Shown here: positions 53,250 to 62,567 of the stretch, in pieces
How the letters are laid out: each line of letters begins with the position of its first letter
How positions within the stretch are numbered: the stretch's first letter is position 1
NCBI RefSeq assembly: GCF_029211325.2
Contig: NZ_CP135996.1
Coordinates: 2,108,001-2,172,000 of the forward strand
Origin: Caproicibacterium argilliputei
GTDB lineage: Bacteria > Bacillota > Clostridia > Oscillospirales > Acutalibacteraceae
Direction: 5' to 3'
Length of the DNA stretch: 64,000 nucleotides
Program-made: the position numbers and the translations under genes
Notes under the pieces: model-generated
What the model was told of the DNA's origin: nothing
Seen by the model: the letters and a program-made list of their open reading frames with translations, nothing else
Database searches by the model: none

Positions 53250-55331
53250 TCAGTATTTATCTGTCCGGTCGGGCTGGTTAAAATCCACCTGCGGTGCTGC
53301 TGCCTGCGGCATCTGGGATGGCTGTGCCTCGGCGGTTTGTTCCCGCAAATGAAATTTACTGACAATAGATTTCAACATCTGTGCCTGCCCCGAAAGTTCC
53401 TCACTTGCCGCGGAACTTTCCTCTGCTGTTGCGGAGTTGGTTTGCACCACAGCAGAAACCTGCTCCACACCGGTAGTGACCTGCTCAATCTCTGCGGCCT
53501 GCTGCTGTGATGCAGTGGAAATTTGCCGAACGCCGCCGGAAACTTCCTGTACGCTTTCATCCACCGCGGCAAGCGCCTGTGCGGTTTGTTCTGCAATCTT
53601 GGAGCCATCACCAATCTGCTGGATGGTGCTTTGAATCAATTCCGTAGTATTTTTGGCGGCTTGCGCACTCTTGCCTGCCAAATTGCGCACTTCGTCTGCC
53701 ACAACAGCGAAGCCCTTGCCCGCCTCACCGGCGCGGGCTGCCTCTACAGCCGCATTCAGCGCAAGGATATTGGTCTGGAAAGCGATGGAATCAATGGTCT
53801 TGATAATGCTGCTGATCTGTTGAGAGGAAGTGTGGATGCGCTCCATTGCAGCAACCATTTCCTGCATACTGGCATTGCTGCGTTCCAGTTCTTCGCGGAC
53901 GCGCTCCATGTTCTGATTAGCGTTCGCCGCATTCGCCGCATTTGCTTTCACATGACTGGAAATATCCGTAATGGTTGCGGAGAGTTCCTCCAGTGTACTG
54001 GCCTGCTCTGTGGCGCCCTGCGCCAGTGCCTGCGCGCCGCTTGCCACCTGGCCGGAACCACCCGCAACTTCGTCTGCAGAAACCGAAATTTCCGAAAAAC
54101 GTCCGTTGAGAGCGTCCAGAATCTCCTGAAGTGCCTTTTTAATCGGTGCAAAATCGCCCAGATACTCCAGTTTGACCGAAGCGCACAAATCGCCCTCGGA
54201 AATTTTGCCAAGCACCTCGGAAATCTCCTGTATATACTTCCGCAGTCCTGCGGCAGTCCTTTGGGTCACCGAAGCAAGCTCGCCCAACTCATCCTGGGTG
54301 GTAACCCGGATGGCTGTATCCAGCTTGCCGCGCCCCATGTCCTGCGTCAGCGTGACAACGTCCCGAATCGGTGACAGAGACTTTCGCAGCAGGCGGACAA
54401 TGAACACCGCCACGATGGCTGTACCCGCCGCGCCAAGCAGCGCGACCAGCAGTGTGGTAACCAAAACTTCTTGCAGCGCCTCACTGCGGTACACACTGAA
54501 TGTGCTGGTCCACGAATTTTCCAGACCACTGATTTGCAGCAGCTTGGTCACGCGGTAAACCTGACTGTCCGCAACGCTGTCCGTATATTTCTTACCGGTT
54601 TTCGTCTTATCTGCCGTATCGTTTACGCAAATGGAATTGCCGGTCAGGATGTAGCTGTGGGCAGTCTGGAATTTGCCGACGTTATAGGTCAGCTGGTTCA
54701 GCGTACTGGTTTTGATGTCCGTATTGGCAACGCCCAAAAACTTGCCGCTCGCGTTCAGAATCGGATTGCTGATGGTTATCAGCCAGACTGTTTCACCGTT
54801 GGACAATTTATAGGAATATGGCTCGGTGATATGCGCCTTTTTCGTCTGCTTGGTGGTTGCATAGTAGTCCGCCTTTTCATAATCGCTGTAATCGTTGTTG
54901 ACATCCATTTTTTTGGAGCTGCCGTCTTTGTATTCATAATAAGACAGACCGTTTGGAGTTTTTGCAAACATGGCGTTCGGCTCAAACGCCACATAGGCGG
55001 AAAAGATGCGGTCATCCTCCGAAAGCTTTTTGAGGCTGGCACGCAGCAGCGTGTCCTTTTTCTGGTCGTCCAGCACATCGATGCGCGAAACCTCATTTGC
55101 CAGGGAGCTGGACATGGTTTGCATGGCGTTTAAGTAGGTTGTAACCGTATATGCGTTATTTTCCGCAAGGTAGTCGATTTTTTCTTCCACAGACTGCTTC
55201 GTGGCGGCAGACTGCCGCACCGCCAGAACCGCGCACATGATAAACACGCACACCACCACTGCGGAAACCACCCGCAGTGGAATCTGAAACAGCAGGCTTT
55301 TGCGTCGGTTGTTTTGAGAACCCTTTTTCAT
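53250..55331 (-). CDS. Methyl-accepting chemotaxis protein with Cache sensor
   Basis: The 693-residue protein has an N-terminal membrane helix (about residues 16-40), an external Cache-type domain with [12 protein letters not shown], a second helix near 290-312, a HAMP domain and the signalling domain with the tip [20 protein letters not shown]. The C-terminal half is close to that of the other chemoreceptor at 43643, while the sensor halves differ, so the two should read different ligands. The Sel1 protein gene lies just downstream. It has its own promoter. Confidence 0.95.
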   Translation of the reverse strand: MKKGSQNNRRKSLLFQIPLRVVSAVVVCVFIMCAVLAVRQSAATKQSVEEKIDYLAENNAYTVTTYLNAMQTMSSSLANEVSRIDVLDDQKKDTLLRASLKKLSEDDRIFSAYVAFEPNAMFAKTPNGLSYYEYKDGSSKKMDVNNDYSDYEKADYYATTKQTKKAHITEPYSYKLSNGETVWLITISNPILNASGKFLGVANTDIKTSTLNQLTYNVGKFQTAHSYILTGNSICVNDTADKTKTGKKYTDSVADSQVYRVTKLLQISGLENSWTSTFSVYRSEALQEVLVTTLLVALLGAAGTAIVAVFIVRLLRKSLSPIRDVVTLTQDMGRGKLDTAIRVTTQDELGELASVTQRTAAGLRKYIQEISEVLGKISEGDLCASVKLEYLGDFAPIKKALQEILDALNGRFSEISVSADEVAGGSGQVASGAQALAQGATEQASTLEELSATITDISSHVKANAANAANANQNMERVREELERSNASMQEMVAAMERIHTSSQQISSIIKTIDSIAFQTNILALNAAVEAARAGEAGKGFAVVADEVRNLAGKSAQAAKNTTELIQSTIQQIGDGSKIAEQTAQALAAVDESVQEVSGGVRQISTASQQQAAEIEQVTTGVEQVSAVVQTNSATAEESSAASEELSGQAQMLKSIVSKFHLREQTAEAQPSQMPQAAAPQVDFNQPDRTDKY

Positions 55332-55392
55332 ATCCTTTCCCGCCCCTTTGCTCGCTCATTTTCCCGGTATCTGTACACTTTCATTTATAAAA

Positions 55393-55421
55393 ATAGTAGC
55401 ATTATCAGTATGAAAAGTCAA
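55393..55421 (-). promoter_or_regulatory. Sigma-A promoter for the second chemoreceptor
   Basis: On the minus strand TTGACT, a 17-bp spacer and TACTAT lie about 60 bp before the ATG. The rest of the 350-bp gap up to 55680 is A/T-rich and has only the terminator of the next gene. Confidence 0.65.
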
Positions 55422-55635
55422 TACATTTAGTGAGAATCTCATTTTTTATTTTACAATTTTCATTTAAAATTTACTTAATACGAATTTAATGCATAAAGTC
55501 AAACACTGCATCAGGACTCTGCTTTCCCGTCCCACAAAAATCCTCCTTTCCTCTAATTTTGACGGTACTTATCTTTGCGGTTCCAAAAGACAGGCAAAAG
55601 AATTTTTCTGGTTTTTCTTTCCGTAATTCTGCAAA

Positions 55636-55670
55636 AGAAAAAGGCGGGCACTGCGCCCGCCTTTTGTGTT
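55636..55670 (-). terminator. Intrinsic terminator after the permease gene
   Basis: AAAAGGCGGGC and GCCCGCCTTTT pair around a 4-5 base loop; T-rich on both strands. Confidence 0.85.
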
Positions 55671-55679
55671 TCCGCTGGA

Positions 55680-56975
55680 TTATTCGGTTTTATCGGCTTG
55701 TGCGTCATCGTAGTCATTGGCGGCATGGAAGCGGTCAATCACCCAGAACGCCAGCCCCATGAGCATCGCCACGCACGCGCCCAGCGACATCCCGGACAGC
55801 TTCACTTGGTCCATCTGCACAAACGCGCCGGAAAGGCCGGTCACCAACACCACGCTGGTCATGGCAAGGTTGCGCGAGCGGCTGTAATCCACCTTCTGCT
55901 CCACCAGCAGCCGAATGCCGGAGGTGGCAATCATGCCGTACAGCAAAAAGCTGACGCCGCCCATGACCGGGTCGGGAATCTGCTGAATCAGCGCAGAAAC
56001 TTTCCCGAAAAAGGCAATGACGATGGAAATGACCGCCGTGCCGCCGATGACCCACACGCTGTACACGCCGGTCATCGCCATGACGCCGATGTTTTCGCCG
56101 TAAGTCGTGGTGGGCACAGAGCCAACCAAACCGGAAAGCATGGTGGAAAGGCCATCGCCCATGAGGGTGCGGTGCAGACCGGGGTTTTTCACCAGGTCGC
56201 GGCCGACGATTTTGCCGGTGACCAGCTGATGCCCAATGTGCTCGGAAACCACCACCAGGGTGGCGGGCAGAATCACGGAAATCGCTTTCCAGTCAAACTT
56301 GGCAAGCTGAAACTGCGGCAGCTGGAAAAACGGCGCGGCGCTCACCACGTCCCACCGCACCATGCCCATGGCGGCGGAGGCAGCGTAGCCGACTGCGATG
56401 GCAATTAAAATTGGAATCACAGCAAGGAATTTTTTGAATAAAACGGAACCGAAAACTGCCACGCAGAGCGTCAGCAGGAACACGAACACCTGCCTGCCGT
56501 CAATCTGCTGGTACTGGTCGTGCAGCACCAGACCGCCCATCTGCGCGGCGTTGCCGGCAAGCTCCAGTCCGATGAGCATGATGACGGCGCCCATCGCGGC
56601 AGGCGGCAGAATGACATCAATCCACTTCGTGCCGCACAGCTTAATGACCAGAGCGACCACACAGAACAAAGCGCCGGTCACCACGAAGCCGCCCAGCGCG
56701 TAAGCATAGCCGAGTCCAGTGGCGGCAATGACCGCCTGTGCCGCAGCGATGTACGCGAAGCTGGAGCCTAAGTAAGCCGGTGCTTTTCCTTTTGTAGCGA
56801 GGATGTAAATCAGCGTGCCCACGCCGTTCATAAACAGAACAACCGCGGGGTTGATGCCCAACAGATTCGGAACCAAAACCGAAGCGCTGAACATCGCGAA
56901 CAAATGCTGCAGACTAAGAGGAACAGCCTGGTGCAAAGGCGGCTTTTCCTCCACTTGAATCACGTGTTTTTTCAT
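55680..56975 (-). CDS. Uracil/xanthine permease, NCS2 family
   Basis: The 431-residue protein has about 14 membrane segments and the NCS2 signatures: QHLFAMFSASVLVPNLLG at the start, SEHIGHQLVTG in the middle helix region and GLVGSVPTTTYGENIGV near the end. The PTTTYGENIGV form is typical of uracil permeases (UraA/PyrP), which import uracil with protons. The ATG at 56975 is chosen for its position at the family N-terminus, with GAGAGTAGG upstream. No pyrimidine genes adjoin it and I see no PyrR leader. Confidence 0.92.
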   Translation of the reverse strand: MKKHVIQVEEKPPLHQAVPLSLQHLFAMFSASVLVPNLLGINPAVVLFMNGVGTLIYILATKGKAPAYLGSSFAYIAAAQAVIAATGLGYAYALGGFVVTGALFCVVALVIKLCGTKWIDVILPPAAMGAVIMLIGLELAGNAAQMGGLVLHDQYQQIDGRQVFVFLLTLCVAVFGSVLFKKFLAVIPILIAIAVGYAASAAMGMVRWDVVSAAPFFQLPQFQLAKFDWKAISVILPATLVVVSEHIGHQLVTGKIVGRDLVKNPGLHRTLMGDGLSTMLSGLVGSVPTTTYGENIGVMAMTGVYSVWVIGGTAVISIVIAFFGKVSALIQQIPDPVMGGVSFLLYGMIATSGIRLLVEQKVDYSRSRNLAMTSVVLVTGLSGAFVQMDQVKLSGMSLGACVAMLMGLAFWVIDRFHAANDYDDAQADKTE

Positions 56976-57104
56976 GCGGGTACCTACTCTCTTAAAATTC
57001 GGCAAATACAGACCATTTGCAATTATACCGCAGCGTCTGTTCAAATTCAACCGAAAAATACAGTTTCTTTCGGCAAGCGCACCGCCCGCGAAAAAAGCCG
57101 CCGG

Positions 57105-58883
57105 TCAGCCCTGCGTGTGCTCCTGTTCTGCCAAATCATTCAGATATACCCACCGGTCACTCTTCGCGTCCAGCTGCCGCCGGAGTTCCTCCAACTGCTG
57201 CGAAAGCTCCAACAGCTTTGCATAATCGCTTGCAGCGTCCTGCACTGCTTTTTCTTTCTGCCGCACCTTTTCCTCCAGCTCGGCGAGTTCGCCGTCGATG
57301 TGCTGCAGCTCATACTGTTCCCGAAAAGTCAGCTTCTGCAGTTTTGGCTGCGGCGCGGCGGGAGCCTTTTTTGGTTTGGGAGCCGCCGGTTTTTCCGGCG
57401 CGGCGGCGGGCCGCTGCTCCAGATAGTCCGCAAAGCCGCCGTTGTAGGGAACCACCGTGCCACCGTCAGTCACATCAAAAATGGTATGGACAACTTTGTC
57501 CAAAAAGTAGCGGTCATGCGACACAGCAAGCACCGCGCCGGAAAACGAGGAAAGGTAATCCTCCAAAATCGAAAGCGTTTCGATGTCTAAGTCGTTGGTG
57601 GGTTCGTCCAGCAGCAGGATGTTCGGCGCTTCAATCAGAACGCTGAGCAGGTACAGCCGCCGCCGCTCCCCGCCGCTGAGCCTGCCGATTTCCGTATACT
57701 GCAGTTCAGGCGGAAACAGGAAGCGTTCCAACATTTGCGCCGCGGAAAACGTACCCTCGGCAGTTTTGACCTCGCTCGCGATTTCGCTGATAAAATCGTA
57801 AACTCGCTTGGCAGGGTCAAGCTCGCGCCCCTCCTGCGTGAAGTAGCCGACTTTCACGGTTGTACCAATGGAAACGGTGCCTGTATCCGGCTGCACCGTG
57901 CCAGCAATCAGGTTCATCAGTGTGGACTTGCCCGCGCCGTTGCGGCCGATGATGCCAATGCGGTCGCTGCACTTAATCAGATAGGAAAAGTCACTGACCA
58001 CGCACTTCCCGTCAAAGGACTTGGAAACACCGGAAAGCTCAATGAGCTTTTTGCCCAGCCTGCTGGACAGCGTCATCATCTGCACGCGCTCTTCCGCCAC
58101 GGGAGCCTCCTGTGCCTGCACCGCGCTGTACTTTTCCATTCTGCCGCGGCTTTTGGTACCGCGCGCTTTGGCGCCGCGCATAATCCACTGGTACTCCCGG
58201 CGCAGAAACGCCTGCCGCTTGCGCTCGCTCGCCTGCGCCATGTCCTGCCGCTGCGCCCGCAGCTGCAGGTAGCGGGAATAGTTGGCTTCATACATATACA
58301 GGCTGCCGCGCGAAAGTTCTGTAATGCGGCTGACCACGCGCTCCAGAAAATAACGGTCATGCGTAACCATCAGCAAGCCGCCGGAAAAGCGGGTCAGGCG
58401 CTCCTCCAGCCAAAGAACCATCTCACTGTCCAGGTGGTTGGTTGGTTCGTCCAGAATCAGGATGTCCGCCGGACTGCTCAGCACGGCAGCCAGTGCCACG
58501 CGCTTGCGCTGACCGCCGGACAGCGTACCAACCTGCGCACCGAAATCCGCCATGCCCAGTTTGGTCAGCGCAGATTTGACTTCGTATTCGTTTCCCGCAG
58601 TGCCGCTGCGGGAGGCAGTCTGCAGCGCCTGCTCCAAAACCGTGCTGCGGTCGTTCATCTCCGGATTCTGCGGCAAAAAGGAAACACAGGCGCCGCGCTG
58701 CACGGAAACAGCGCCTGCGTCCGGCGGCTCGATGCCCGCCAGAATCTTCAGCAGGGTGCTTTTTCCGGTTCCGTTAAGACCGATGATGCCGATTTTATCT
58801 TTTTCATTTAAATAAAGGGAAGCGTCATTTAGAAGCTGCTTCGTTCCGTAGTTCTTGAAAAGATGCTCTGCAGACAGTAACAT
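57105..58883 (-). CDS. ABC-F family ATP-binding protein
   Basis: The 592-residue protein has two ATP-binding cassettes in one chain without membrane segments. The first has Walker A GLNGTGKST and signature LSGGQRKRV; the second has GRNGAGKST and LSGGERRRL. A charged linker separates them, and a Pro/Ala/Lys-rich stretch leads to a C-terminal coiled coil, as in Uup/EttA-type proteins. ABC-F proteins act on the ribosome, in translation or antibiotic protection, and Uup-like ones can bind DNA. AAGGAG seven bases upstream fixes the ATG at 58883. Which subgroup it belongs to is not certain. Confidence 0.92.
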   Translation of the reverse strand: MLLSAEHLFKNYGTKQLLNDASLYLNEKDKIGIIGLNGTGKSTLLKILAGIEPPDAGAVSVQRGACVSFLPQNPEMNDRSTVLEQALQTASRSGTAGNEYEVKSALTKLGMADFGAQVGTLSGGQRKRVALAAVLSSPADILILDEPTNHLDSEMVLWLEERLTRFSGGLLMVTHDRYFLERVVSRITELSRGSLYMYEANYSRYLQLRAQRQDMAQASERKRQAFLRREYQWIMRGAKARGTKSRGRMEKYSAVQAQEAPVAEERVQMMTLSSRLGKKLIELSGVSKSFDGKCVVSDFSYLIKCSDRIGIIGRNGAGKSTLMNLIAGTVQPDTGTVSIGTTVKVGYFTQEGRELDPAKRVYDFISEIASEVKTAEGTFSAAQMLERFLFPPELQYTEIGRLSGGERRRLYLLSVLIEAPNILLLDEPTNDLDIETLSILEDYLSSFSGAVLAVSHDRYFLDKVVHTIFDVTDGGTVVPYNGGFADYLEQRPAAAPEKPAAPKPKKAPAAPQPKLQKLTFREQYELQHIDGELAELEEKVRQKEKAVQDAASDYAKLLELSQQLEELRRQLDAKSDRWVYLNDLAEQEHTQG

Positions 58884-59061
58884 GAAATCTCCTTCCGAGC
58901 CCGCGTTTTCACCGGCGCAGGCCCGCCCGATTGGGGTTTGCGAAATACTTATTCTTTTTATTATAACAAGCCGCGCGCAGTTACACAACTTTTGCCTGCG
59001 GCGAGAAAAGACGACTTCCGCGAAAATTTACAAACTCTTCACAAAAAAGTGCCTCTGAAAA

Positions 59062-59089
59062 TTGACAAACACAGCAAGTGTGCTATACT
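59062..59089 (+). promoter_or_regulatory. Sigma-A promoter for the second NlpC/P60 gene
   Basis: TTGACA, a 16-bp spacer and TATACT, about 110 bp before the ATG. Confidence 0.75.
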
Positions 59090-59099
59090 ATTACAAAGG

Positions 59100-59116
59100 T
59101 GTAACGAATCGTTACA
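59100..59116. promoter_or_regulatory. Palindrome at the start of the NlpC/P60 transcript
   Basis: TGTAACG-AAT-CGTTACA is a perfect inverted repeat directly after the expected start site. It may be an operator or a 5' RNA hairpin. Confidence 0.5.
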
Positions 59117-59199
59117 AGTTTGAAACGGTCTTATTCTTCGACATAAAAGTTTCGAAATAAACTGATGAAAAAGAAAATGATTTGACAAAAGAGGATACT

Positions 59200-60438
59200 A
59201 TGGAATCAAAAACACTGGTAAAACGCATCTTAACCGGAACGCTGGCACTCGCCGTTGCTGCGTCGGCCTCTTTTCTCCCTGTTTCCGCAGCAGACAGCAC
59301 CGACTCGATGAAGGCAAAGCAGTCTTCCCTGGCGGAACAGCAGAAGCAGAATGACAGCGATCTGGCAGCGCTGCGGCAAAACAAATCCGAAAAAACCGCT
59401 TATGCGGCCGCCCTGCAGGCGCAGCTGGACACCATTGAAGAGCAGGTCAACAATTACAATAACCAGATTACGGATCTGGATCTGCAGGCACAGAAAGCAC
59501 AAACCGAAATCAACGCCGCGCAGAAATCCATCCAGCAGGACACCGATAAGCTGAAGGAGCGTTTATGCGCCCTGTACAAAGGCGGCGGTGCCAGCCGGCT
59601 GGAGGTGCTGCTCTCCTCCAAAAGTCTGATTGATTTAGCGGACAAGTCCGAAGCGGTTTCCGTTGTGACCGACCACGACACTCAGCTGATTAACCAGCTG
59701 AAAGCGGAAAAAGAAGCCGTACAGAAAAAGGCCGCAAGCATCAAGGCAAAAAAGCAGCAAGTAGTGGCCTTAAAGGCGGATGTGAACACCAAGCAGCAGC
59801 AGCTGACTGACACACTTTCAGAAACCAACCAATTTCTTGCTGACCTCGGGCAGAAGGAGATTGATTTGGAGAGCCAAAGCACAACCTTGGAAGCGCAGAC
59901 TGCCAAACTTTCTACCGCAATTGCCAGCTGGTCGCAGTCACAAAGTTCCGCTTCGTCTTCTTCTGCAAAGCAGAACAGTCAGCAAGCCGCTGCGGCAAGT
60001 GACAACAGCGAAACCGATGACAATGACAGCGGCAGCAACAGCCAGAGCAGCGGCTCCGGTTCTTCCTCTTCCGCTTCCTCTTCTTCTTTCTCCAGTGTAA
60101 TTGCCAAAGCGGAGTCCGCACTCGGCAAACCGTATGTCATGGGCGCCGCCGGGCCGAACGCATTCGACTGCTCCGGTCTGATCTGTTGGGCTTACGGAAT
60201 TTCCCGTACCACAGCGCAGGGACTTTACAATGAATCCTCACGGGTTTCTGTTTCTGACAGACAGCCCGGTGATTTAATCTTCTTCAGCGGTACATATAAC
60301 TGCGGCGACACTGTCACGCACGTTGGTATTTATATCGGCAGCAACATGATGATTGACGCAGAAAACGGCGGCGTTTCCGAATGCTCCACCGAATCCTCCT
60401 ATAATCTGCAGCATTTCTACGCATACGGCAGACTGTGA
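59200..60438 (+). CDS. Secreted NlpC/P60 endopeptidase paralogue with coiled coil
   Basis: The 412-residue protein has the same build as the one at 48895: a signal peptide (ILTGTLALAVAASASFLPVS, cleavage after VSA), a coiled coil from about 30 to 240, a long Ser-rich linker and a C-terminal NlpC/P60 domain. The catalytic Cys 324 (AFDCSGLICW) and the His of THVGIYIG are present, but the third active-site position is Asp (MIDAENG) where the paralogue has His (MIHAGNP). Activity or specificity may therefore differ. GAGG five bases before the ATG at 59200 favours it over an upstream start. Confidence 0.9.
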   Translation: MESKTLVKRILTGTLALAVAASASFLPVSAADSTDSMKAKQSSLAEQQKQNDSDLAALRQNKSEKTAYAAALQAQLDTIEEQVNNYNNQITDLDLQAQKAQTEINAAQKSIQQDTDKLKERLCALYKGGGASRLEVLLSSKSLIDLADKSEAVSVVTDHDTQLINQLKAEKEAVQKKAASIKAKKQQVVALKADVNTKQQQLTDTLSETNQFLADLGQKEIDLESQSTTLEAQTAKLSTAIASWSQSQSSASSSSAKQNSQQAAAASDNSETDDNDSGSNSQSSGSGSSSSASSSSFSSVIAKAESALGKPYVMGAAGPNAFDCSGLICWAYGISRTTAQGLYNESSRVSVSDRQPGDLIFFSGTYNCGDTVTHVGIYIGSNMMIDAENGGVSECSTESSYNLQHFYAYGRL

Positions 60439-60457
60439 GCCGTAACCATGCAGACAT

Positions 60458-60498
60458 AAAAACCGCGGGCTTTTTAAAAAGGCCCGCGGTTTTTTGAT
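60458..60498 (+). terminator. Intrinsic terminator after the second NlpC/P60 gene
   Basis: AAAACCGCGGGC and GCCCGCGGTTTT pair around an A/T loop, followed by TT. Confidence 0.85.
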
Positions 60499-60560
60499 AC
60501 GGAAACGCAGCTCACCAGACACAGCGATGTACGCCTGCAAGCCCGCGCTTTCCACTCCGG

Positions 60561-60770
60561 TCAATTCTGGTATTGGTGCAAAATCTCGCGCAGGCGGGAG
60601 GCGTGCTGCCCCTCATCCTCCGCAAATTTTGCGAACACATCCGCCGTTTTGGGGTCGTCCGTGATCTCCTTGGCGTAAGACTCAAAGTCCCGTACCAGTT
60701 CCATCGAGTTTTCCCACGCGCGCAGAAGCCGGTCGTGCGTGGTAATGGAAATATCCTTTTCGTGTTGCAT
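60561..60770 (-). CDS. Small ferritin-like protein
   Basis: The 69-residue protein has the helix pattern FAKFAEDEGQHASRLREIL, which recalls the Glu/His metal-binding helix of ferritin-like and rubrerythrin-like proteins, preceded by a second helix with WENSMELVRDFESYAKEI. It is too short for a full four-helix bundle and may dimerise. AGGAGG six bases before the ATG at 60770 fixes the start. It is a single-gene unit; iron or spore-related roles are only guesses. Confidence 0.7.
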   Translation of the reverse strand: MQHEKDISITTHDRLLRAWENSMELVRDFESYAKEITDDPKTADVFAKFAEDEGQHASRLREILHQYQN

Positions 60771-60875
60771 TAGCTGCCTCCTGATTGTCACTGAAGTAGG
60801 AACAGTTTTCCCCGCCGCGCCGTTTCTTATACCCTTTGTGCAAAAGCGTTTGTGCTTTTACTTTTTTAGGCGTAA

Positions 60876-60925
60876 ATATAGCAAAGCAGGCAGAACCCTA
60901 AAAAAGTCTGCCTGCTTTGCTATAT
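60876..60925. terminator. Perfect 19-bp inverted repeat
   Basis: ATATAGCAAAGCAGGCAGA and its exact reverse complement flank a 12-base loop. It stands between two genes of the same strand, just after the GH43 gene, and most likely ends that operon, although the following run is A/T mixed. Confidence 0.6.
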
Positions 60926-60945
60926 TGAAAAGATTTGCGTGTTAC

Positions 60946-62496
60946 TCAGTCATACTGAAACGCGGAAAAATCGGCTGTTCCGCCGGCTGTTTTCGTGGCA
61001 AACTGGAACAGCGCAAAGCGGCATCCTGTAAAATGATCCATCTTGAAGTAGAGCTTATGCGTGGGGCCAAGCTGCTTCCACGCGCCGCCGTCCTCATAGA
61101 AAAACGCCGCCTCGTCCTGTTCATCGGCGAAATTACAGGACAGCTTCAAGCGAACCTCCGTGCTGTTCAGCGCAACGCGCGCATACTCGGTCGGCGCCCG
61201 CTTAGGATCTGCCTGCAGAGAAGCGTTCTGGGCTTCTTTTGCCGTCATAACCAAGTAAAGCCTACCGTTTTCTTTGGTTACCGCAAGGTAGCCGTAGCAG
61301 CCCTGAAAAGCGCACAAGCCGGCAAAGTCACCCTCCTGAAGCTGAGAGGCATCCAGCGTAACGCTGGCGCTGCAGGCAGGGCCGTGCATCCGCTGCGTCA
61401 GTGTGTTGACTGCGTGCTCCACGTCGCTGCTGCACTTGCCGGTTGTCAAACGCAGGTGACCCGGACGTTCGGTAACAGACCAAAGCGCGTTATCCGGCTC
61501 ATGATTCCACTGCCAAAAATCCTTCAAACGGATACGCCCCTGCCTGTCTGGCTGAACCTGAAAATCATCTCCGCCAGCCACCGGACGGTAGGTGTATCCG
61601 GGGCGTGTGCTGGAAACAGAAAGCTGCTGCGGCACTTTTCCGTCAATGCCAAACACCGGGAATCCATCTTTCCACTCGACCGGCACCAGAACCGGCACAC
61701 GTCCCACCGCGCCGCGGTCCTGAAACAGCACGCCGTACCACTTGCCGTCCGGCGTATCGACAATACCACCCTGCGCCACGCCGGAGTTACAGAAGCCGAG
61801 ATCATCATCCAGCACATTGCCGCCGCGGAACGTTCCGTCCGGTGAATCCGCCGCAAAACAGGCCTCCACGCGGCGGTTGCTGCCGTCCTTGAGCCAGTGA
61901 ATGAAAAACACGTAATACCTGCCGTTGATTTTGTAAAAATGCGAACCCTCGTAACCCAGGCAGACATTTTCCTGTTCCCTAACAATCACACGATCCAGCC
62001 CGCCCGGCTCGGGGCCGGTCAGTTCGCGATTCAGCTCTGTCAAATGAATTTCGGTGTTACCGTACACAATATAGACCCTGCCGTCATCATCGAACAGGAG
62101 AGAGCTGTCATGATAAAATCCAGCAATCGTCTGCTTTTCCCACGGTCCCTCCACGTTTTCCGCCTGATACAGGTAGGTTTTGTGTGTATCATTCGCCACA
62201 AAGCAAACATAAAACTTTCCGTTATGCCAGCGGATGGATGCCGCCCACATTCCCTTGCCGTATGCGGTTTGTTCGCCCTCCAACCGCTGCGCCGGTGTGC
62301 TGTCCAGTGTGTCGTAAACATAAGACGCCGTTTCCCAATGTGCCAAATCATACGAACGCAGAATCACCGCGCCGGGCATAAAGTGCATGGTGGTGCTGAC
62401 CATATAGTATGTATCGCCCACCCGGATGACGTCCGGATCGGGAAAATCCATCCACAGGATGGGGTTCTGACAAACGGTATTATTCTGTTCCTGCAT
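60946..62496 (-). CDS. Glycoside hydrolase family 43 beta-xylosidase/arabinofuranosidase
   Basis: The 516-residue protein has a five-bladed propeller with the GH43 triad: base Asp 20 in DFPDPDVI, the pKa-setting Asp 130 in FYHDSSLLFDDDG and the acid Glu 183 in GYEGSHFY. A concanavalin-like beta-sandwich fills the last 190 residues, as in beta-xylosidases of this family. No signal peptide is seen. The ATG at 62496 follows GGAAGGG. It lies 71 bp after the GH8 Rex gene on the same strand, so both likely work on imported xylo-oligosaccharides. Confidence 0.92.
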   Translation of the reverse strand: MQEQNNTVCQNPILWMDFPDPDVIRVGDTYYMVSTTMHFMPGAVILRSYDLAHWETASYVYDTLDSTPAQRLEGEQTAYGKGMWAASIRWHNGKFYVCFVANDTHKTYLYQAENVEGPWEKQTIAGFYHDSSLLFDDDGRVYIVYGNTEIHLTELNRELTGPEPGGLDRVIVREQENVCLGYEGSHFYKINGRYYVFFIHWLKDGSNRRVEACFAADSPDGTFRGGNVLDDDLGFCNSGVAQGGIVDTPDGKWYGVLFQDRGAVGRVPVLVPVEWKDGFPVFGIDGKVPQQLSVSSTRPGYTYRPVAGGDDFQVQPDRQGRIRLKDFWQWNHEPDNALWSVTERPGHLRLTTGKCSSDVEHAVNTLTQRMHGPACSASVTLDASQLQEGDFAGLCAFQGCYGYLAVTKENGRLYLVMTAKEAQNASLQADPKRAPTEYARVALNSTEVRLKLSCNFADEQDEAAFFYEDGGAWKQLGPTHKLYFKMDHFTGCRFALFQFATKTAGGTADFSAFQYD

Positions 62497-62567
62497 ATTT
62501 TTTAAGCCACCCTTCCAAGTATAAAAAAGCAGAGCATTCTCCGCTGAGAACACTCTGCAAAATGTGA

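Noticed and set aside
59100..59116. WalR box before the NlpC/P60 gene
   Set aside because: WalR boxes are direct repeats of TGTWAH with 5-bp spacing; this site is an inverted repeat.
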